Positions 19,228-30,400 of a DNA stretch of 64,000 nucleotides are shown one piece after another. Each line of letters opens with the position of its first letter. Position 1 is the first letter of the stretch. The position numbers were made by a program, and so were the translations under genes. The stretch comes from Talaromyces rugulosus (taxonomy: Eukaryota; Ascomycota; Eurotiomycetes; Eurotiales; Trichocomaceae), in assembly GCF_013368755.1 (NCBI RefSeq), contig NC_049561.1, positions 4,898,001 to 4,962,000 of the forward strand. Reading direction: 5' to 3'. The notes under the pieces were generated by a model. The model ran no database searches and was not told where the DNA came from. It was given only the letters and a program-made list of their open reading frames with translations.

Positions 19228-21828
19228 ATGTCCTCGAAACCAAAGTCGTGGAACATCTTTGGCGACCGGGATGTAGAACGCGAGCGAGAAAAACCGTCTA
19301 CAAAGCCTACCAAGACCAAAGATCGTGAAAAGGAAAAGACAAAGGACAAACGAGGAGGCTCAAATCGGTCGTCCCATGGAAAGAAAGCGGATACGCCAAC
19401 CAAGGATCGCGACTCGGCTGTAACCGCAACCTCCGCCACCGATTCATCCACCTCGAGCACGCACACTCGCACTCGCAGATCCTCCATGCCGGAAGCTGAC
19501 AGCGAACCAAGGTCTGCAGCGACCTCGTTTCTCGAGTCTAGGGTTAGTCTTCCGTATCCGACTTTCTCGAAAACTCATAGCAAAATCGCCTTGTGGGACA
19601 AGAATCAAAGCGCGAAAAAGGCAGAGATCCCTACGCCAGACCCAACCGACGTTGCTGATGGCGAAGATCGTCGCGGTGATGGTCGCAAGTCTTCATCCCG
19701 AAATGGACACCGCCATGCCGCACCCCCAAGTCCGCCTCTCACAGCCGATCAACGGTCCTCGAGAAAGGGGAGCTCGATGGGTGGCCGAACTAAAGACAAG
19801 GATGGCAGGCCAAGGAATCGAAAGGATCCATCTCGCTCGACGTCTAGCATTGGGAATAAGGTGGATGAAGATTCCGCGCTGGGTAACAGCTCTCCTCGCT
19901 CGGGTACTCCAGTCAAAGTCCGCTTGCGAGAATCCCCAACGCCGCATCGCTCTACTAGCCACAAGACTTCGAGGTCTACGCTCCAAGGATCTGATACACT
20001 AAAGCGAAATGCCAGTCACCCTACAAAATCGCATACACGTTCAACCGTTACAAATGGCACAGAAAGCACTTCTGAATTTACCAATGACTCGGACGCGACA
20101 TCCATTGCTCCAAACCAGCCCAAACCCCCATCCCGGACGCAAAATCGCTCTTCGACCCCACAATATCGCACGAGCAGAAGACGTTCGCCTTCCATCGAAA
20201 TTTTCGTTGAAGAAGGGTCCGCCCTTAATGGGGAAAACTTTCAATCTTCGCCAATGCCTCCGCCTCCTCCGCCGCCGCCTCCAGAGATGCCTGTTATTCC
20301 TCCGCGGGTAGATTATCTGCTACAAAATGGTGGTTTACAATATCCGCTGCCGAAGCATCTATTAGGCGCCGGACAATCACCGAATATGCCTGAGCAACTT
20401 GTCCAGCCGCAAACGGCCATTATTGAGGTCTTTGAGCCATACAACCGGATGCTAGATGACTTTAACCATGTTATTTCAAAGAACGGATCGCTAGCAGTGG
20501 CGACGGGATACCGATCCGTTGCTCGACGTCTCTTAGACAGACTAGAAGCCGTTTTTGCACGAGACATATCCTCGGAAGCTTGCCAGTGTCTCATGTGCGA
20601 AGACGACCAGCCTGGTGAATCCTCTCCTGGTGTGAGCTGGGGTGAAGTTTTGGAGCTGGTGTCTGGACGGCGTGAACTGCCCAGTTGGCCACCATTTCAC
20701 ATGACTGCCTCGGTCAACTCTCAAGCGCTTCCAGGCGAAGAGCATATTCCAATGCAGAAACTCGACATTGACGTTCCCGAAGAGTATCGCGAGCACTACG
20801 TTCGACAATCTCGCAAGACCAAGCAGGCAGTTGATAAATGGCTTCTCGGTCATCCCGAGATGAACCCGCCGGAGGAAGTAGACGACGAAACGCTGACTTT
20901 TGCGATGATGACCCACTTGGACTCAGAATACCGCGAAATATTCTGTGCGCTTCTTGGTATCAGGCCGTCAACCCCGGTTCCTAGAACCTCTACACCGGCT
21001 CCGCGATCCCGTCCCGACTTTTTGGTCGCTTCATCCATCGCTATACAGCGTCTTTATCGGCTTTCAGCTCCTGCTCGCGAGTCTGAAACAGCACTTTATA
21101 TGCTCAACAACCCGTACATTCACAATGTACTAGCAACATTGGCAGCAATTAGCAATGATGAGTGGGAGATTCTCGTTTCGGGACGTTTTGATGGATTTTT
21201 ACGGAGCGGCGCGGAGGACAACTTCAATCCGTCAATGACAGCATCTGCTCCCCCGAGAACAGCCAGTCGATCCGGCACTCCATTCCTACCTAGTTCATCT
21301 CGAGGACCGACGCCGTTCCAAATGGACCCCACCCATCGACCAGCCAGTCAGCCTTTTGGTTCTTCAGCCTCTCTCGCCTCATACGGTGCTCCAATTGCGC
21401 TGGATGAAGAGACAGAGATTGCGGCGCTGGCTGAAATAGAGAGGGACATATATCTAAGCATGGAGTCTCTTGAGGATGCGTTTGAGGCGCTGCACTGCAA
21501 AGCCGAAGTCGTGCGACGTTCACTGCGCGAGCGGGGAGCTGGCTTGTCGGTTGCGAGCCAAGCACGCCGTGGATCCTCCGGCAACCTCGATGCCAGAATG
21601 GGCACACCAGCATCCATGTTCGGGGGACCGTGGGATAGCAACGGACTAGACGAAGACGACGGGATTGACGACGACATGTCGCTCGCTCCAGACGACTCTG
21701 CGAGCAACATCAGCTCCAACCGCCGCCGTCGACCGAAACGACGAAGCGAGCGACGCACGCCGGCTCCGGTAGAAGAGGAGGACGAGGAAGAGGATGATTA
21801 TCAAGTTAGACGAGATCGACGCCGGTAG
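19228..21828 (+). CDS. Conserved large intrinsically disordered fungal protein of unknown function
   Basis: Intronless, 866 aa. Residues 1-320 are low-complexity, rich in Ser, Lys, Arg, Asp and Pro, with repeated RDREKEKTKDK-like charged segments and many SP/TP sites. A nine-proline run (MPPPPPPPPPEMPVIPP) precedes a folded-looking core, about 360-690: FEPYNRMLDDFNHVISKNGSLAVATGYRSVARRLLDRLEAVFARD, then a CQCLMCEDD pair of CxxC-like cysteines, and MMTHLDSEYREIFCALLGI. The tail is again disordered and ends in an acidic/Arg-rich stretch EEDEEEDDYQVRRDRRR. The layout suggests a nuclear scaffold or regulator, but I do not recognise a function. Similar proteins may carry DNA-glycosylase names in databases; no catalytic motif supporting that is visible here. 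Confidence 0.8.
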   Translation: MSSKPKSWNIFGDRDVEREREKPSTKPTKTKDREKEKTKDKRGGSNRSSHGKKADTPTKDRDSAVTATSATDSSTSSTHTRTRRSSMPEADSEPRSAATSFLESRVSLPYPTFSKTHSKIALWDKNQSAKKAEIPTPDPTDVADGEDRRGDGRKSSSRNGHRHAAPPSPPLTADQRSSRKGSSMGGRTKDKDGRPRNRKDPSRSTSSIGNKVDEDSALGNSSPRSGTPVKVRLRESPTPHRSTSHKTSRSTLQGSDTLKRNASHPTKSHTRSTVTNGTESTSEFTNDSDATSIAPNQPKPPSRTQNRSSTPQYRTSRRRSPSIEIFVEEGSALNGENFQSSPMPPPPPPPPPEMPVIPPRVDYLLQNGGLQYPLPKHLLGAGQSPNMPEQLVQPQTAIIEVFEPYNRMLDDFNHVISKNGSLAVATGYRSVARRLLDRLEAVFARDISSEACQCLMCEDDQPGESSPGVSWGEVLELVSGRRELPSWPPFHMTASVNSQALPGEEHIPMQKLDIDVPEEYREHYVRQSRKTKQAVDKWLLGHPEMNPPEEVDDETLTFAMMTHLDSEYREIFCALLGIRPSTPVPRTSTPAPRSRPDFLVASSIAIQRLYRLSAPARESETALYMLNNPYIHNVLATLAAISNDEWEILVSGRFDGFLRSGAEDNFNPSMTASAPPRTASRSGTPFLPSSSRGPTPFQMDPTHRPASQPFGSSASLASYGAPIALDEETEIAALAEIERDIYLSMESLEDAFEALHCKAEVVRRSLRERGAGLSVASQARRGSSGNLDARMGTPASMFGGPWDSNGLDEDDGIDDDMSLAPDDSASNISSNRRRRPKRRSERRTPAPVEEEDEEEDDYQVRRDRRR

Positions 21829-22251
21829 TTGATTCGTATGAGTTCTTCTTTTTTTTAACGCTGTGCATGTGCATAGCAGTGTCACAGTGTGCATGCATGC
21901 ATTTATGACTTGATGATACCATTTGAATGATCATGATTGGATTGATTTGCGTTCTAAATGCGACGAAATATCAGGGCAGACTGTAGTTAACTTGATACTT
22001 GGTTGTTATGGCATTGACGTGCAAAATATAACTATTGATATATGTATCAATTGTGCATTGCTAGTAACTTCTAGAATTCTATAAGAAATGCAAGTTAATT
22101 CATTTTGACATGGTGGTTGAGGTTCTTCGCGGCTGTGACAAGATTATTTCTTGTTTAGGAAATAATTTTCAAATCTGCCGAAATATGCCTATCGTAATAA
22201 GAACCAGTGGAAATTCTCCCAACCCAAACCCTGAATATGGAACTGGTGTCT
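21829..22251. other. Convergent 3' spacer
   Basis: 423 bp between the convergent 3' ends of the disordered-protein gene and the acyl-CoA oxidase-like gene. Contains alternating GTGCATGTGCAT/TGCATGCATGCA sequence at 21860-21903. No gene. Confidence 0.4.
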
Positions 22252-24284
22252 TCAAAGCATACTCTGCAACTGCTCAACCCCCTCAAATTTCCTCACAACC
22301 GGCTCAAACGTCTCCAGCGAATCCTCAAACGCCTCCCAAGCCGTCTGCGACAAAATCGGCGCATCCACATACTCCTCCGCGCCCGTGCCCTCCAGCAACT
22401 CTTCCAACCGCGGCAATACAGCATTCAGCGCTCTCGACTCCCGCTCAAACACTTCCTCACGCGTGAGATTCGCATGCTGCACGTACCAGCTCGAGTCCTG
22501 CAGGATACAGTCTGCCTCAAAAAGGGCGAGGAGGTCGGGGTCTACGTCTGCGGCGACCGCGGCTTCGTACGCCATGCGGTGTCCGATTGCTTCGATGAGG
22601 GACTGGCAGCGTGGTAGGATGGCGTTGTTGAATTCGACGCTGCGGTGGCTATCGCTACCTGTGGTGATTTGGGCGGCTGCGGTGCGGCATTCGGTGAAGA
22701 GGCCCTGTTCGTGCGTGGCGAGCAGGCTTGATGGGTTCTGGGCTGGAGGCATTTCGTATTTTCCGAGGAGGAGTTCGGAGGCGAGTCCTATCTATGTTAG
22801 AAAAATGGGTCTTGTTTATTTGAAGCTTTGGTGGGCATACTTATGCATAGTGCCGTGATATCTCCTTCGGCAATGGAATTCCCCCGAGCCTCGAGCTGGT
22901 TCTCAATGATATGGTTGTGTCTGAACAGACCCTGTGCTCCGCACCGTTCAGCAAGCTCAAAAAGTGCCGTTTGAGTAGCCGAGTTGAAAACTGCTTTGAG
23001 CGTTGTGGCAATGCCATGGCGCACCGTGGGTTTCAAGTCTGGTTGCATAAACCGTTCAACACTGTCGTCTGCATACGCCTCAAACACAGCAATTTTCGCC
23101 AGTGTATGCAGAATAGGCCGCTGCTGCGTACGAAATGCGATGATGGGTGTCGGCTTGCCATCGAACCCTTGCACTTTTCGTCCAAGGCTGTATTTGCCGG
23201 CTACATAGACTGCGCGCTTCAATGCTGGGATCATGACCAAGGACAGCGCTAAAGTGCCGACGGTCACACGCGAGATCACAGAGAAGAAATTGCTTCGCAT
23301 GCTCTCTGGCTTTTTGATTGAGCCGAGGAGTGCAGAGTGTGGGAGGTGGACGTGGTTGAAGCTGGTGATTGCGTGGTCGACGGGTTTTGACCCAGCTCGC
23401 GTGGGCAGTCTCCTTTTTTTCCCTCGGTTAGGTGTGTAATTTTTTTTGGCTAGGTCGAAAGAAGTATACATACTTGGATGTGATCCCGTCAGACATGGTT
23501 TGACCATCGTTGAGCTTGACAATGAACGGCCTTGCACCATGGTCCTCGCCGCCAACAATCAATCGGGCCATGACCACCGCAATTCGGGGGAAACCATTAA
23601 TTGGCGTGGTTGGGGGCATGTATCTAGAAGACAGAAATATGTCAGACAATTTCTGTCTCTCTGTCATAAAACGGAGTAAAGAACCTACTTTGCAGCGCGT
23701 GGATTTGGCGAATGAAGATCAAACCCGCCATCAGGAAGCAAAGTAGCCGTAGTCTCCATGTTCTTAGCATCAAGGCCATGGCCAATCTCGGTGAGCATGA
23801 ACTGGGCCCTAAAAATCAAATTGATGTTGTTGTTAAATTTTGCTCCTAACCTGGTACACATCGTTTTTTCTTGAAGATCCAACTTACGAAACATCAAACT
23901 TCATAATCTGGTCCATCAGCTCCTGCAAATCTGGTCTACCAGCGGCATACGCCCCAATCGTCCCCGCAGCGAGGTTGTATTGAATTGTGGCCAGCACAAA
24001 CGTAGAGGCTGTGGCTGTGTGAATAAGATCGAGGTGATATTTCCAAAACTTAGGTGTAAGCAGCATCACATCCTCAGGCGTCATTCCTGATGAAATTCAT
24101 ATGAAATCAGTAACCTTTCTTTGTGTAGATACATGCAGTGCTGTTTCTGAAAATGCTCACCGTATTCAATGGCAGCCACGCGAGCACGCTCATACGCAAG
24201 GTGTATCATGTCATCTTCAGTGAAGGTTGGGGGTGGTGTTTTGAAGAGCTCATGACGAGCTAGACGGAGAGATGGTGTCGGCAT
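22252..24284 (-). CDS. Acyl-CoA oxidase/dehydrogenase-like flavoprotein
   Basis: FAD enzyme of the acyl-CoA oxidase group, expected to introduce the trans-2 double bond in acyl-CoA (peroxisomal beta-oxidation). Exons 24284-24161, 24086-23888, 23808-23689, 23623-23474, 23412-22841 and 22787-22252; 566 aa, somewhat shorter than the 650-700 of typical oxidases. LTEIGHGLDAKNMETTATLL matches the TE-x-GHGS-x-x-x-x-x-ETTAT flavin motif; RLPTRAGSKPVDHAITSFNHVHLP is the mid-domain beta strand region; IAEGDITALCIRLASELLLGKYE is the segment carrying the catalytic acid in oxidases. The C-terminal tripeptide is SML, a possible weak PTS1. One intron acceptor follows a run of seven A bases. Substrate chain length cannot be inferred. 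It might act as an oxidase in secondary metabolism rather than core beta-oxidation. Confidence 0.85.
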
Positions 24285-25939
24285 GGTGTAAAACAGAATC
24301 AAACAGAATGAGAATGAGAAATGATGAAAGAAGAAAGAAGAAAGACGAAAAATAGAAGGGAAAAGGGAAATATAAAGGTGTGTAAACAAAGAAACTGCCC
24401 AAAATCACGTGTGCAATCACCGCTCTACAAGCAAATTATTGATTATTATGGGGGAAAACATACTCTAAAGTTGAGACAGGCACGCATTTATATATTCAAT
24501 TAACATTGACCAGTTTACTGTACTACGTATTAAACTCAGATTCCTGTGTATATCTCAAACTCCGATACTTTACCTCGCCACAAAAACATTGTGGCTCATC
24601 GAAGGAGTAGCGGTCAGCTGAAAGGTAGCCACGTCAGAAATTGATCGTTTCGGCTTTCTTCTGCTCATGGAGAGTTTGAAGGCTGGCTGAGGTCTTTAAA
24701 TTGGTAGGTATGGGGCGCTCCTGAGTCCTGGGTACATGTAGTTCATGCAAGACAAATCAAGAGCAATCCATTTGTGGATACGGAGTAGCCGCTAGGAAGT
24801 GAGTTCCTCGCCAATAATAACTAGCGCCAGGCAAAGTCTTCTTGTTTTTGATCTATTTGATCGGCAATCTACAGATATAGTGGATACTAGACGGCTGAAG
24901 AATGTGGATAAGAGTAGTGGTGATATTTTTAGTTGTTACAGGGCCCACTAGTGGGTATATAGACTGAGCACATCGTTAAATGAGTATAATATAATGTGAA
25001 CCTCTAGTTTACATATTTTATTAATAAGCCTAAAAAGACGATTACTCCATACTATACAGTGTATCAGTTCTTATAATTAACATGTTGACATCATGCCAAC
25101 TTGGGGGTGGAGTGGAAATGCTCCTACTGCAGTGTGACAACCCAAAAAAGGGCCGGCATGCATGAAACTAGTTTGGATCTGAACACCGAAGAAAAAAAGA
25201 AAAAGCAGTCCGAGGCGATCGACAAGTACCTGAAAGTTAGACTACCTAGCCGATCCTTATTCTAAGTGAGGTCCTGGTTTCGTATAAAGTCTGGACGTCA
25301 ACTGGTGGATTTATTGTTGTTTTGCAAAGGTGTTACATATACATATACATATATATATATAACCTAGCTGGCACCGCGTTATAAGGTGCGGATCCGTCAA
25401 TGATTCTTAGAAATCTTGACAGGACGTTGCGCCCTCTATTACACGTAGTTTTACCAGCTGACAACGTTATGCACCTACTACGGCCCTACGCGCGTGTTAA
25501 TACTAGTTCATCCAGCCTGCATTGAAATACCAGATCATACATATAAAAGTGGGAACCCTGCATGTGGCGACTGAACAAGTCATCAAGCGACGGAGATGGC
25601 CGGTGTCAAATACGTTGTATTAGGCGAGAGAATGTCATAGCCTTACGGATTCGCTGGATCTCACGATCGTGCTACGATCATGCAATTGTAAAAATCTTTT
25701 AGTAGATCGGTTTAACTTTCGGGATATTCTAAAATGGGAAAAGCCTTTTTTCACCCTTTCACCCTTTACAGCCGTTGTGGAATATCTATATATAGCTCTT
25801 GAAAGCCCGGCTTTTCGCGATCGAACACGAGTACTCGGTTAATAAATTGAAAAAAAAAAAAAAAAAACAATGGGAGATAGATAGGCAGTGATGCATAGAA
25901 TATTTGCATCGCTATAGAAAAAAAAGAGCAAAAAGTAAA
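24285..25939. other. Gene-poor AT-rich stretch
   Basis: About 1.65 kb with no gene I can support. Visible features: a palindrome-like GGGCCCACTAGTGGG at 24940-24954, a TA-rich microsatellite (ATACATATACATATATATATATA) at about 25336-25361, and an A homopolymer at 25850-25867. No long open frames, no transposase motif. Confidence 0.4.
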
Positions 25940-26011
25940 CTCCGATACGGGGAATCGAACCCCGAGCTGCCGGATGAAAACCGGCTATGTTGACCGTTAC
26001 ACTATATCGGA
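25940..26011 (-). tRNA. tRNA-Glu (anticodon UUC)
   Basis: 72-nt cloverleaf on the minus strand, no intron. The acceptor stem TCCGATA pairs with TATCGGA, discriminator G. The D-arm/A box reads TAGTGTAACGG, as in eukaryotic tRNA-Glu. The anticodon stem GCCGG/CCGGC closes the loop TTTTCAT with anticodon TTC. The T arm is CGGGG-TTCGAAT-CCCCG, a perfect B box. A T-rich pol III terminator (TTTTT, then TTTTTTTT) follows 10-25 nt downstream on the minus strand. CCA is not encoded. Confidence 0.97.
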
Positions 26012-26467
26012 CTGTGTCGAGATATTATGGCAAGATATGCATTGAAATGAGGTGAGCGTGGTATTTGATCCTGGAGAACATTATCATTCTACCGCCAAGC
26101 CACAGATTTACTCTATCAAAGATGGTTTAACTAGCACTACTCTTTATTTTTCTCTTATTAGTAGTCGCTGGTTTTCCTAGTCGCGATCTCGTTGAAGGGC
26201 GGCTACATCATGTTTTGGGCAAGCGCAACGGCAATCTTGTTAAAATGACCCCGCCTAGGCTTGATGTATGAAATGCATACCAATGGTTCATTATTATTTA
26301 GAAAGAAGGATCTAATTTTAGCACACCAATTTAGCGTGAGCGCGGGTGCGGCGTGTCACCACCACTTAAAGTCGCCCTGGCCCCGAGCAACAAATTCTTG
26401 ACCTTCATCATCAATATAAACTGCATCTTCAGTCCTTTCCCAAGGGGGAAAGCCCCAGCGTTGGGCT
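26012..26467. other. Spacer between tRNA-Glu and the 2EXR gene
   Basis: 456 bp. Presumed promoter of the downstream gene. No second tRNA or repeat found. Confidence 0.4.
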
Positions 26468-27418
26468 ATGAATGGGTCCCAGTTGCGTCCCCAGGGCAGC
26501 GCCTTTCATCTCTTCCCTAAACTGCCAGCCGAGCTGCGGCTTGAGATCTGGCGCTTCTGCCTACCGCAACGCATCTGCGAGAAAGACCAGCCATTTTATG
26601 AGATTGTATTCAATATTATAGATTATAAAATTCCCTCGCCATGCCTCCTTTACCAGACGACTGAAGTAAATGGGCGACCACCCGTCATTACTCGAGTATG
26701 TGCTGAGTCACGCGCAGTCGCCTTGGAGACGGGGAGTTTCTTCGAGTTTTTTCACAACACTGATAAAATGGTCAAGCCCAGACCGCCAGAGGCTCAGTGG
26801 AGCAGTGACACTTCTATAAACACAGCGTGGTTTGACCATACACGAGATTCAATACATCTCAATTGGCACCCCACTTACGAGGCAGACTTTATGACCGAAG
26901 GCTCGCCACTCAAAAGTCTCGCATGGGATGCTTCGCAGGCAGTCGGGGGCGGTTCCATTTTTATGAAATATTTTCAAACTGTTCACGCACCCAAATCTGA
27001 TCTGATTGATTTCCTCAAACAGCTTCCCACTTGGATGGTTGTTATGCGTGTGGTCGTTATCCACACTGATGCTAGTACTGGCGCGAGCACAGGTCTTTTC
27101 GGTCTGCTTGGTGATTCTCGCGTACAGCTTGTTGACGTGTCCGATGAAGCGAGAATTAACACTTATATGAACTTGGCCGAGAAACGCGAACCTTACGACC
27201 TGGTCACTACCCGTCAGGATTTCCGCAGATACTCCGCAAAGTCGACCCAGGAAAAACTGAGACAAGTTATTGTTGCCAAGTTTAGGTCTGAAGAATTACT
27301 CCCCCGCCTACGTCCAGTCATCATGTTCCGGCTCTGTACGGAAATGTGCAATCGTGTGGGATCTACTGCTTCGCTTCGCGGAGTACAACGAGCAAGGCGA
27401 GAGCGAGGGCGTGAATGA
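26468..27418 (+). CDS. 2EXR-domain protein
   Basis: Intronless, 316 aa. The N-terminus FHLFPKLPAELRLEIWRFCLP (about 13-33) followed by PVITRVCAESRAVALETG (about 74-91) is the paired E-x-R signature of the fungal 2EXR family (F-x-x-LP-x-E-[LI]-R-x-x-IW ... CxESR). These proteins are abundant and expanded in filamentous ascomycetes; the N-terminal helix resembles an F-box-like element, but no biochemical role is established. The central part has W-H-P and D-F-L-x-x-L-P segments often seen in the family. The C-terminus is Arg-rich (QRARRERGRE). A single-exon gene isolated between a gene-poor region and Mediator 27. Confidence 0.85.
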   Translation: MNGSQLRPQGSAFHLFPKLPAELRLEIWRFCLPQRICEKDQPFYEIVFNIIDYKIPSPCLLYQTTEVNGRPPVITRVCAESRAVALETGSFFEFFHNTDKMVKPRPPEAQWSSDTSINTAWFDHTRDSIHLNWHPTYEADFMTEGSPLKSLAWDASQAVGGGSIFMKYFQTVHAPKSDLIDFLKQLPTWMVVMRVVVIHTDASTGASTGLFGLLGDSRVQLVDVSDEARINTYMNLAEKREPYDLVTTRQDFRRYSAKSTQEKLRQVIVAKFRSEELLPRLRPVIMFRLCTEMCNRVGSTASLRGVQRARRERGRE

Positions 27419-28106
27419 GCGTCTTCATCACGAAGCTTGGGATTTTCCTTATTTATGCCGATGATTCTACTATATTTATAGGTCTCATGTATAGGTCCAA
27501 GTGTTTTTATTCCCGACTTGCTCTTTGGAGAGACTCTAAGGTAAGGAGGTATCGCCCAACGGCCAACTAAAGTGGATAATAATAATAATAATAAGCACAA
27601 GCTGTAGATACTATTACATACCACTAGGAAGAAGATGATGAATCTCCCAAGGTGGTTTTCGAATATTGGACACCCAGGCCGCTGTATCGACTTCTTTCCC
27701 AATCCCGTATCGTCCTCTCGACTTCCTAGATGATGTTGAATTAGTAAAGGAATCGAAGAAAAGGCTCTATCCTAATAGAACTTGCTATACATATACAGTA
27801 CAGAAAGACATTACTTGCTCTGTACTAAAGAAGTAAAAAAGATGAAAACGAAGCATATTTGTAGTAATTGAGCCACAGCGGCTGAGCGAGCGGTGTGGCG
27901 CGCGGTCTTATTCTTATCGCTGTTATCGGGCGACTCCAAAGCTCAACTCATCCATTCATCCAACAATCAGTCTGATGTGCGCCTGCTTGAGCTTTGACCG
28001 AAATATACCGCCAGCTAGCGATCCTATTGTACTGTTTATGCATTATACTTTGCACTGACGTTATCGCTATTCAACGGCTGTCGTCTGATAGGGACATATC
28101 GACAAA
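27419..28106. other. Spacer between the 2EXR gene and the Mediator gene
   Basis: 688 bp. A (TAA)n-type run ATAATAATAATAATAATAA lies at about 27576-27593. The long minus-strand frame across 27214-27702 overlaps the 2EXR coding sequence and lacks any signature. No gene. Confidence 0.4.
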
Positions 28107-29290
28107 ATGTCCAAACCACGACTCTCCTTGCAACAAAACAAGACCCAAAACAACACCGCCGCCACAAAAATAAATATGAATATAAACACCGATCAACCCC
28201 CACAGCTGGCTGTAGACTGGGAATCCGAGCGGCAACTCGTCTCCTCACTCGCAAAGCTGCAAGAACTTGAATCCAAGGTGCGTCCGCCTCTCCCTTCTAC
28301 TCATCTTAACTTTCAACTTGACAAAACATCCTAACATTGATATGATAGATCCATACCCTGCGCACCCTCCTTCCAAACCGCCTCCTCGCCCCTATCAATC
28401 CCATCATCAACGACCACCAGCAGCGATCCAACGGCAGCAACAATAACAACGCCCTCCCCCGAAACCCACAAGATCTCAACGCACGCTTAACAAAGGCCGC
28501 CATCAGTGGCGTCGCTGAAGTCGCCGAGCTGCGCGCACTATGGCAGAGCCCCGAGACGTATGCGATTTGGGCGCGTTTGACGCAGAAGATGAAGGAAGGA
28601 AACGGCGCGTTTCCGCAGCCGTCAGGCATGTGGGAGCGGGATTATGCGGAGTTGTTGAAAGAATTAGAGGCAGAAGACAAAAGCTTAAGAAAGGATGGTG
28701 ATGACGACGATGATAATAATAATAATAAAGGAGAGGGTTTGGAGAGAGGGCAGCAGAGTGATATTACAGGATGGAAAGCAATCGTCGAGTCGTTCCAGCA
28801 ACGACAACTTCCGCATTTCCGTATCGCAACGAGCAAAACATCGTCAAGTGTGCTGCTCGTTCATCTCGGTCTTGCGGGCATTGCTTTTGAGCTTGAGCAG
28901 GCTGCCGCCACTTCCAGTTCTGATAGTTCGACAGCAGAATGGCGCGTTTCGACGCATTCGTCCTCTTCCTCGCGACCAGTCTCGCGCCTCGAAACAGCCA
29001 TTGTACAGCAACTCAATGCGCGACAAAGGAAATGGGATTTGCGGTATTTACTGGTTTGTCCTCTATTCTATATTCTACGGGCGGGAAAAAAGCTAACAAG
29101 TCAGGAAATGATCCTCGCATACTCTGATATCAGACGCTCGCCGTGCAAAAAGTGTAATATGATGACCGATTCGCAGGCGCAGTTACCGATTGTGCGGCGG
29201 GCGGTGGATTCTGATGCTGTTGATAATAAAAATAATATGAACGAGGGGAAAGGTGCTGTCTGGGAAGCGTATCATATAGGCTGCGCATAG
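28107..29290 (+). CDS. med27: Mediator complex subunit 27-like protein
   Basis: Putative RNA polymerase II Mediator tail subunit (Med27 family). Three exons (introns 28278-28348 and 29054-29104), 353 aa. The C-terminal zinc-binding module characteristic of the family is present: SPCKKCNMMTDSQAQLPIVRR followed about 25 residues later by WEAYHIGC, giving C-x2-C ... H-x2-C. Upstream, SPETYAIWARLTQKM and LLKELEAEDKSLR form predicted helices, interrupted by an Asp/Asn-rich low-complexity insert (GDDDDDNNNNKGEG). The N-terminus is Asn/Gln/Lys-rich and likely disordered. Identification depends mainly on the C-terminal cysteine/histidine module; a different zinc-ribbon protein remains possible. Confidence 0.72.
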
Positions 29291-30400
29291 CATCGAAGAT
29301 TCAAAAGGTTGTATAGTATAAATGCAGTTGTTACTTCCAAGTTACCTGTCTTTTAGAATCTACCACGCTAGTCTAATGTCCCTAAGAGCGGTTTGTTTCA
29401 CATATACTACATGTATAAAATTATAATAAACTTAATACAATAGAGAGTAACCATTCTTGTGTATTTCTTTTCTTTAGTATATGTAAATACCCGCCAAGAT
29501 GGAGATGGTAGATACGTGCCCGGGATACTGGAGGCACTGGAGGGCACCCGGAAGCCCCCGTACCATCAGGGTTAGGGTTATTTGACTGTGTATGAAAGCT
29601 TTCTGTTCGGAGTACTCCGTAGAATCACCTCATTTACCCCTCGTGTCAGCCTCGTCTCGTCCGACGCTAACACAATAGCCCGAGACAGTTGTCTAGGCAC
29701 GCCGCATAGAGTCGCAGCAGAAACCGTGCATGATCGAGTTGGTACCAAGTCTTGACTCGATTTTCCTAATATCCTAGTTGCCAAGGGCAATCCAGTCCAC
29801 TTGATAAAGTTGATCTTCTCCAACAGGGCCTCGTAGGAAGGAATAGCCAAGAGACTTGGCGTATGGCGAGGTGGGATCGACCGCTAAGCGCCGCACATCA
29901 TTGCTATTTGTGGGATCTCTCAGTTGCTGCCATGTAACTCCAGAGCCAACAGCATCTCAAGAAATCACGAATTCCCAGCTATCGATTTAGCAAGATGGCA
30001 TGTTATCACGAGGGATGCTACCCCAAAGACAAGCACACCATGGTGCTATCAGGCTAGTTTGGAACTTCTTTTTAAGCATGTCTTGGCCGACTGAAGCTAT
30101 ATCCAGTCTCTGGAGGCTCTGGTGGCGTGCTATTACGCTTAGTTACATCCGAGGCCAGAGTAGAGCCTGATGTGATTCCATCTAAAATGACAAGGTCACA
30201 TCTTATGTACCTAGAATCCCAGCCACAGGGTCTACTATGTATATGTGTTGATATTTGAGCAAATCAGTCAATATCACCTCATCTGCTTCAGAGGAAGATA
30301 AATTGGCCATTGTTCCTCGCCGATTCAACTCGATTTCTTCAGACATTAACCCTCACAACAACAATTTGAAACATTTCTATACAAACATCAAGTCGAAACA
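29291..30400. other. Long spacer upstream of the aspartic protease gene
   Basis: 1,110 bp. Two PacC-type GCCAAG sites on the plus strand lie at 29780-29785 and 29846-29851, fitting pH control seen for fungal acid proteases but not proven. A short telomere-like AGGGTTAGGGTTA occurs at 29568-29580. The minus-strand frame 29850-29578 has no ATG start and no signature. Confidence 0.4.

Noticed and set aside
26080..26110. Possible second tRNA near tRNA-Glu
   Set aside because: A few tRNA-like words, but no acceptor stem or T arm can be folded.
27214..27702. 162-codon minus-strand frame with a hydrophobic stretch
   Set aside because: Overlaps the 2EXR coding sequence antisense; the hydrophobic part comes from a TAA/TTA triplet repeat.
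29578..29850. 90-codon minus-strand frame
   Set aside because: Begins at a TTG codon, has no ATG and no recognisable domain.
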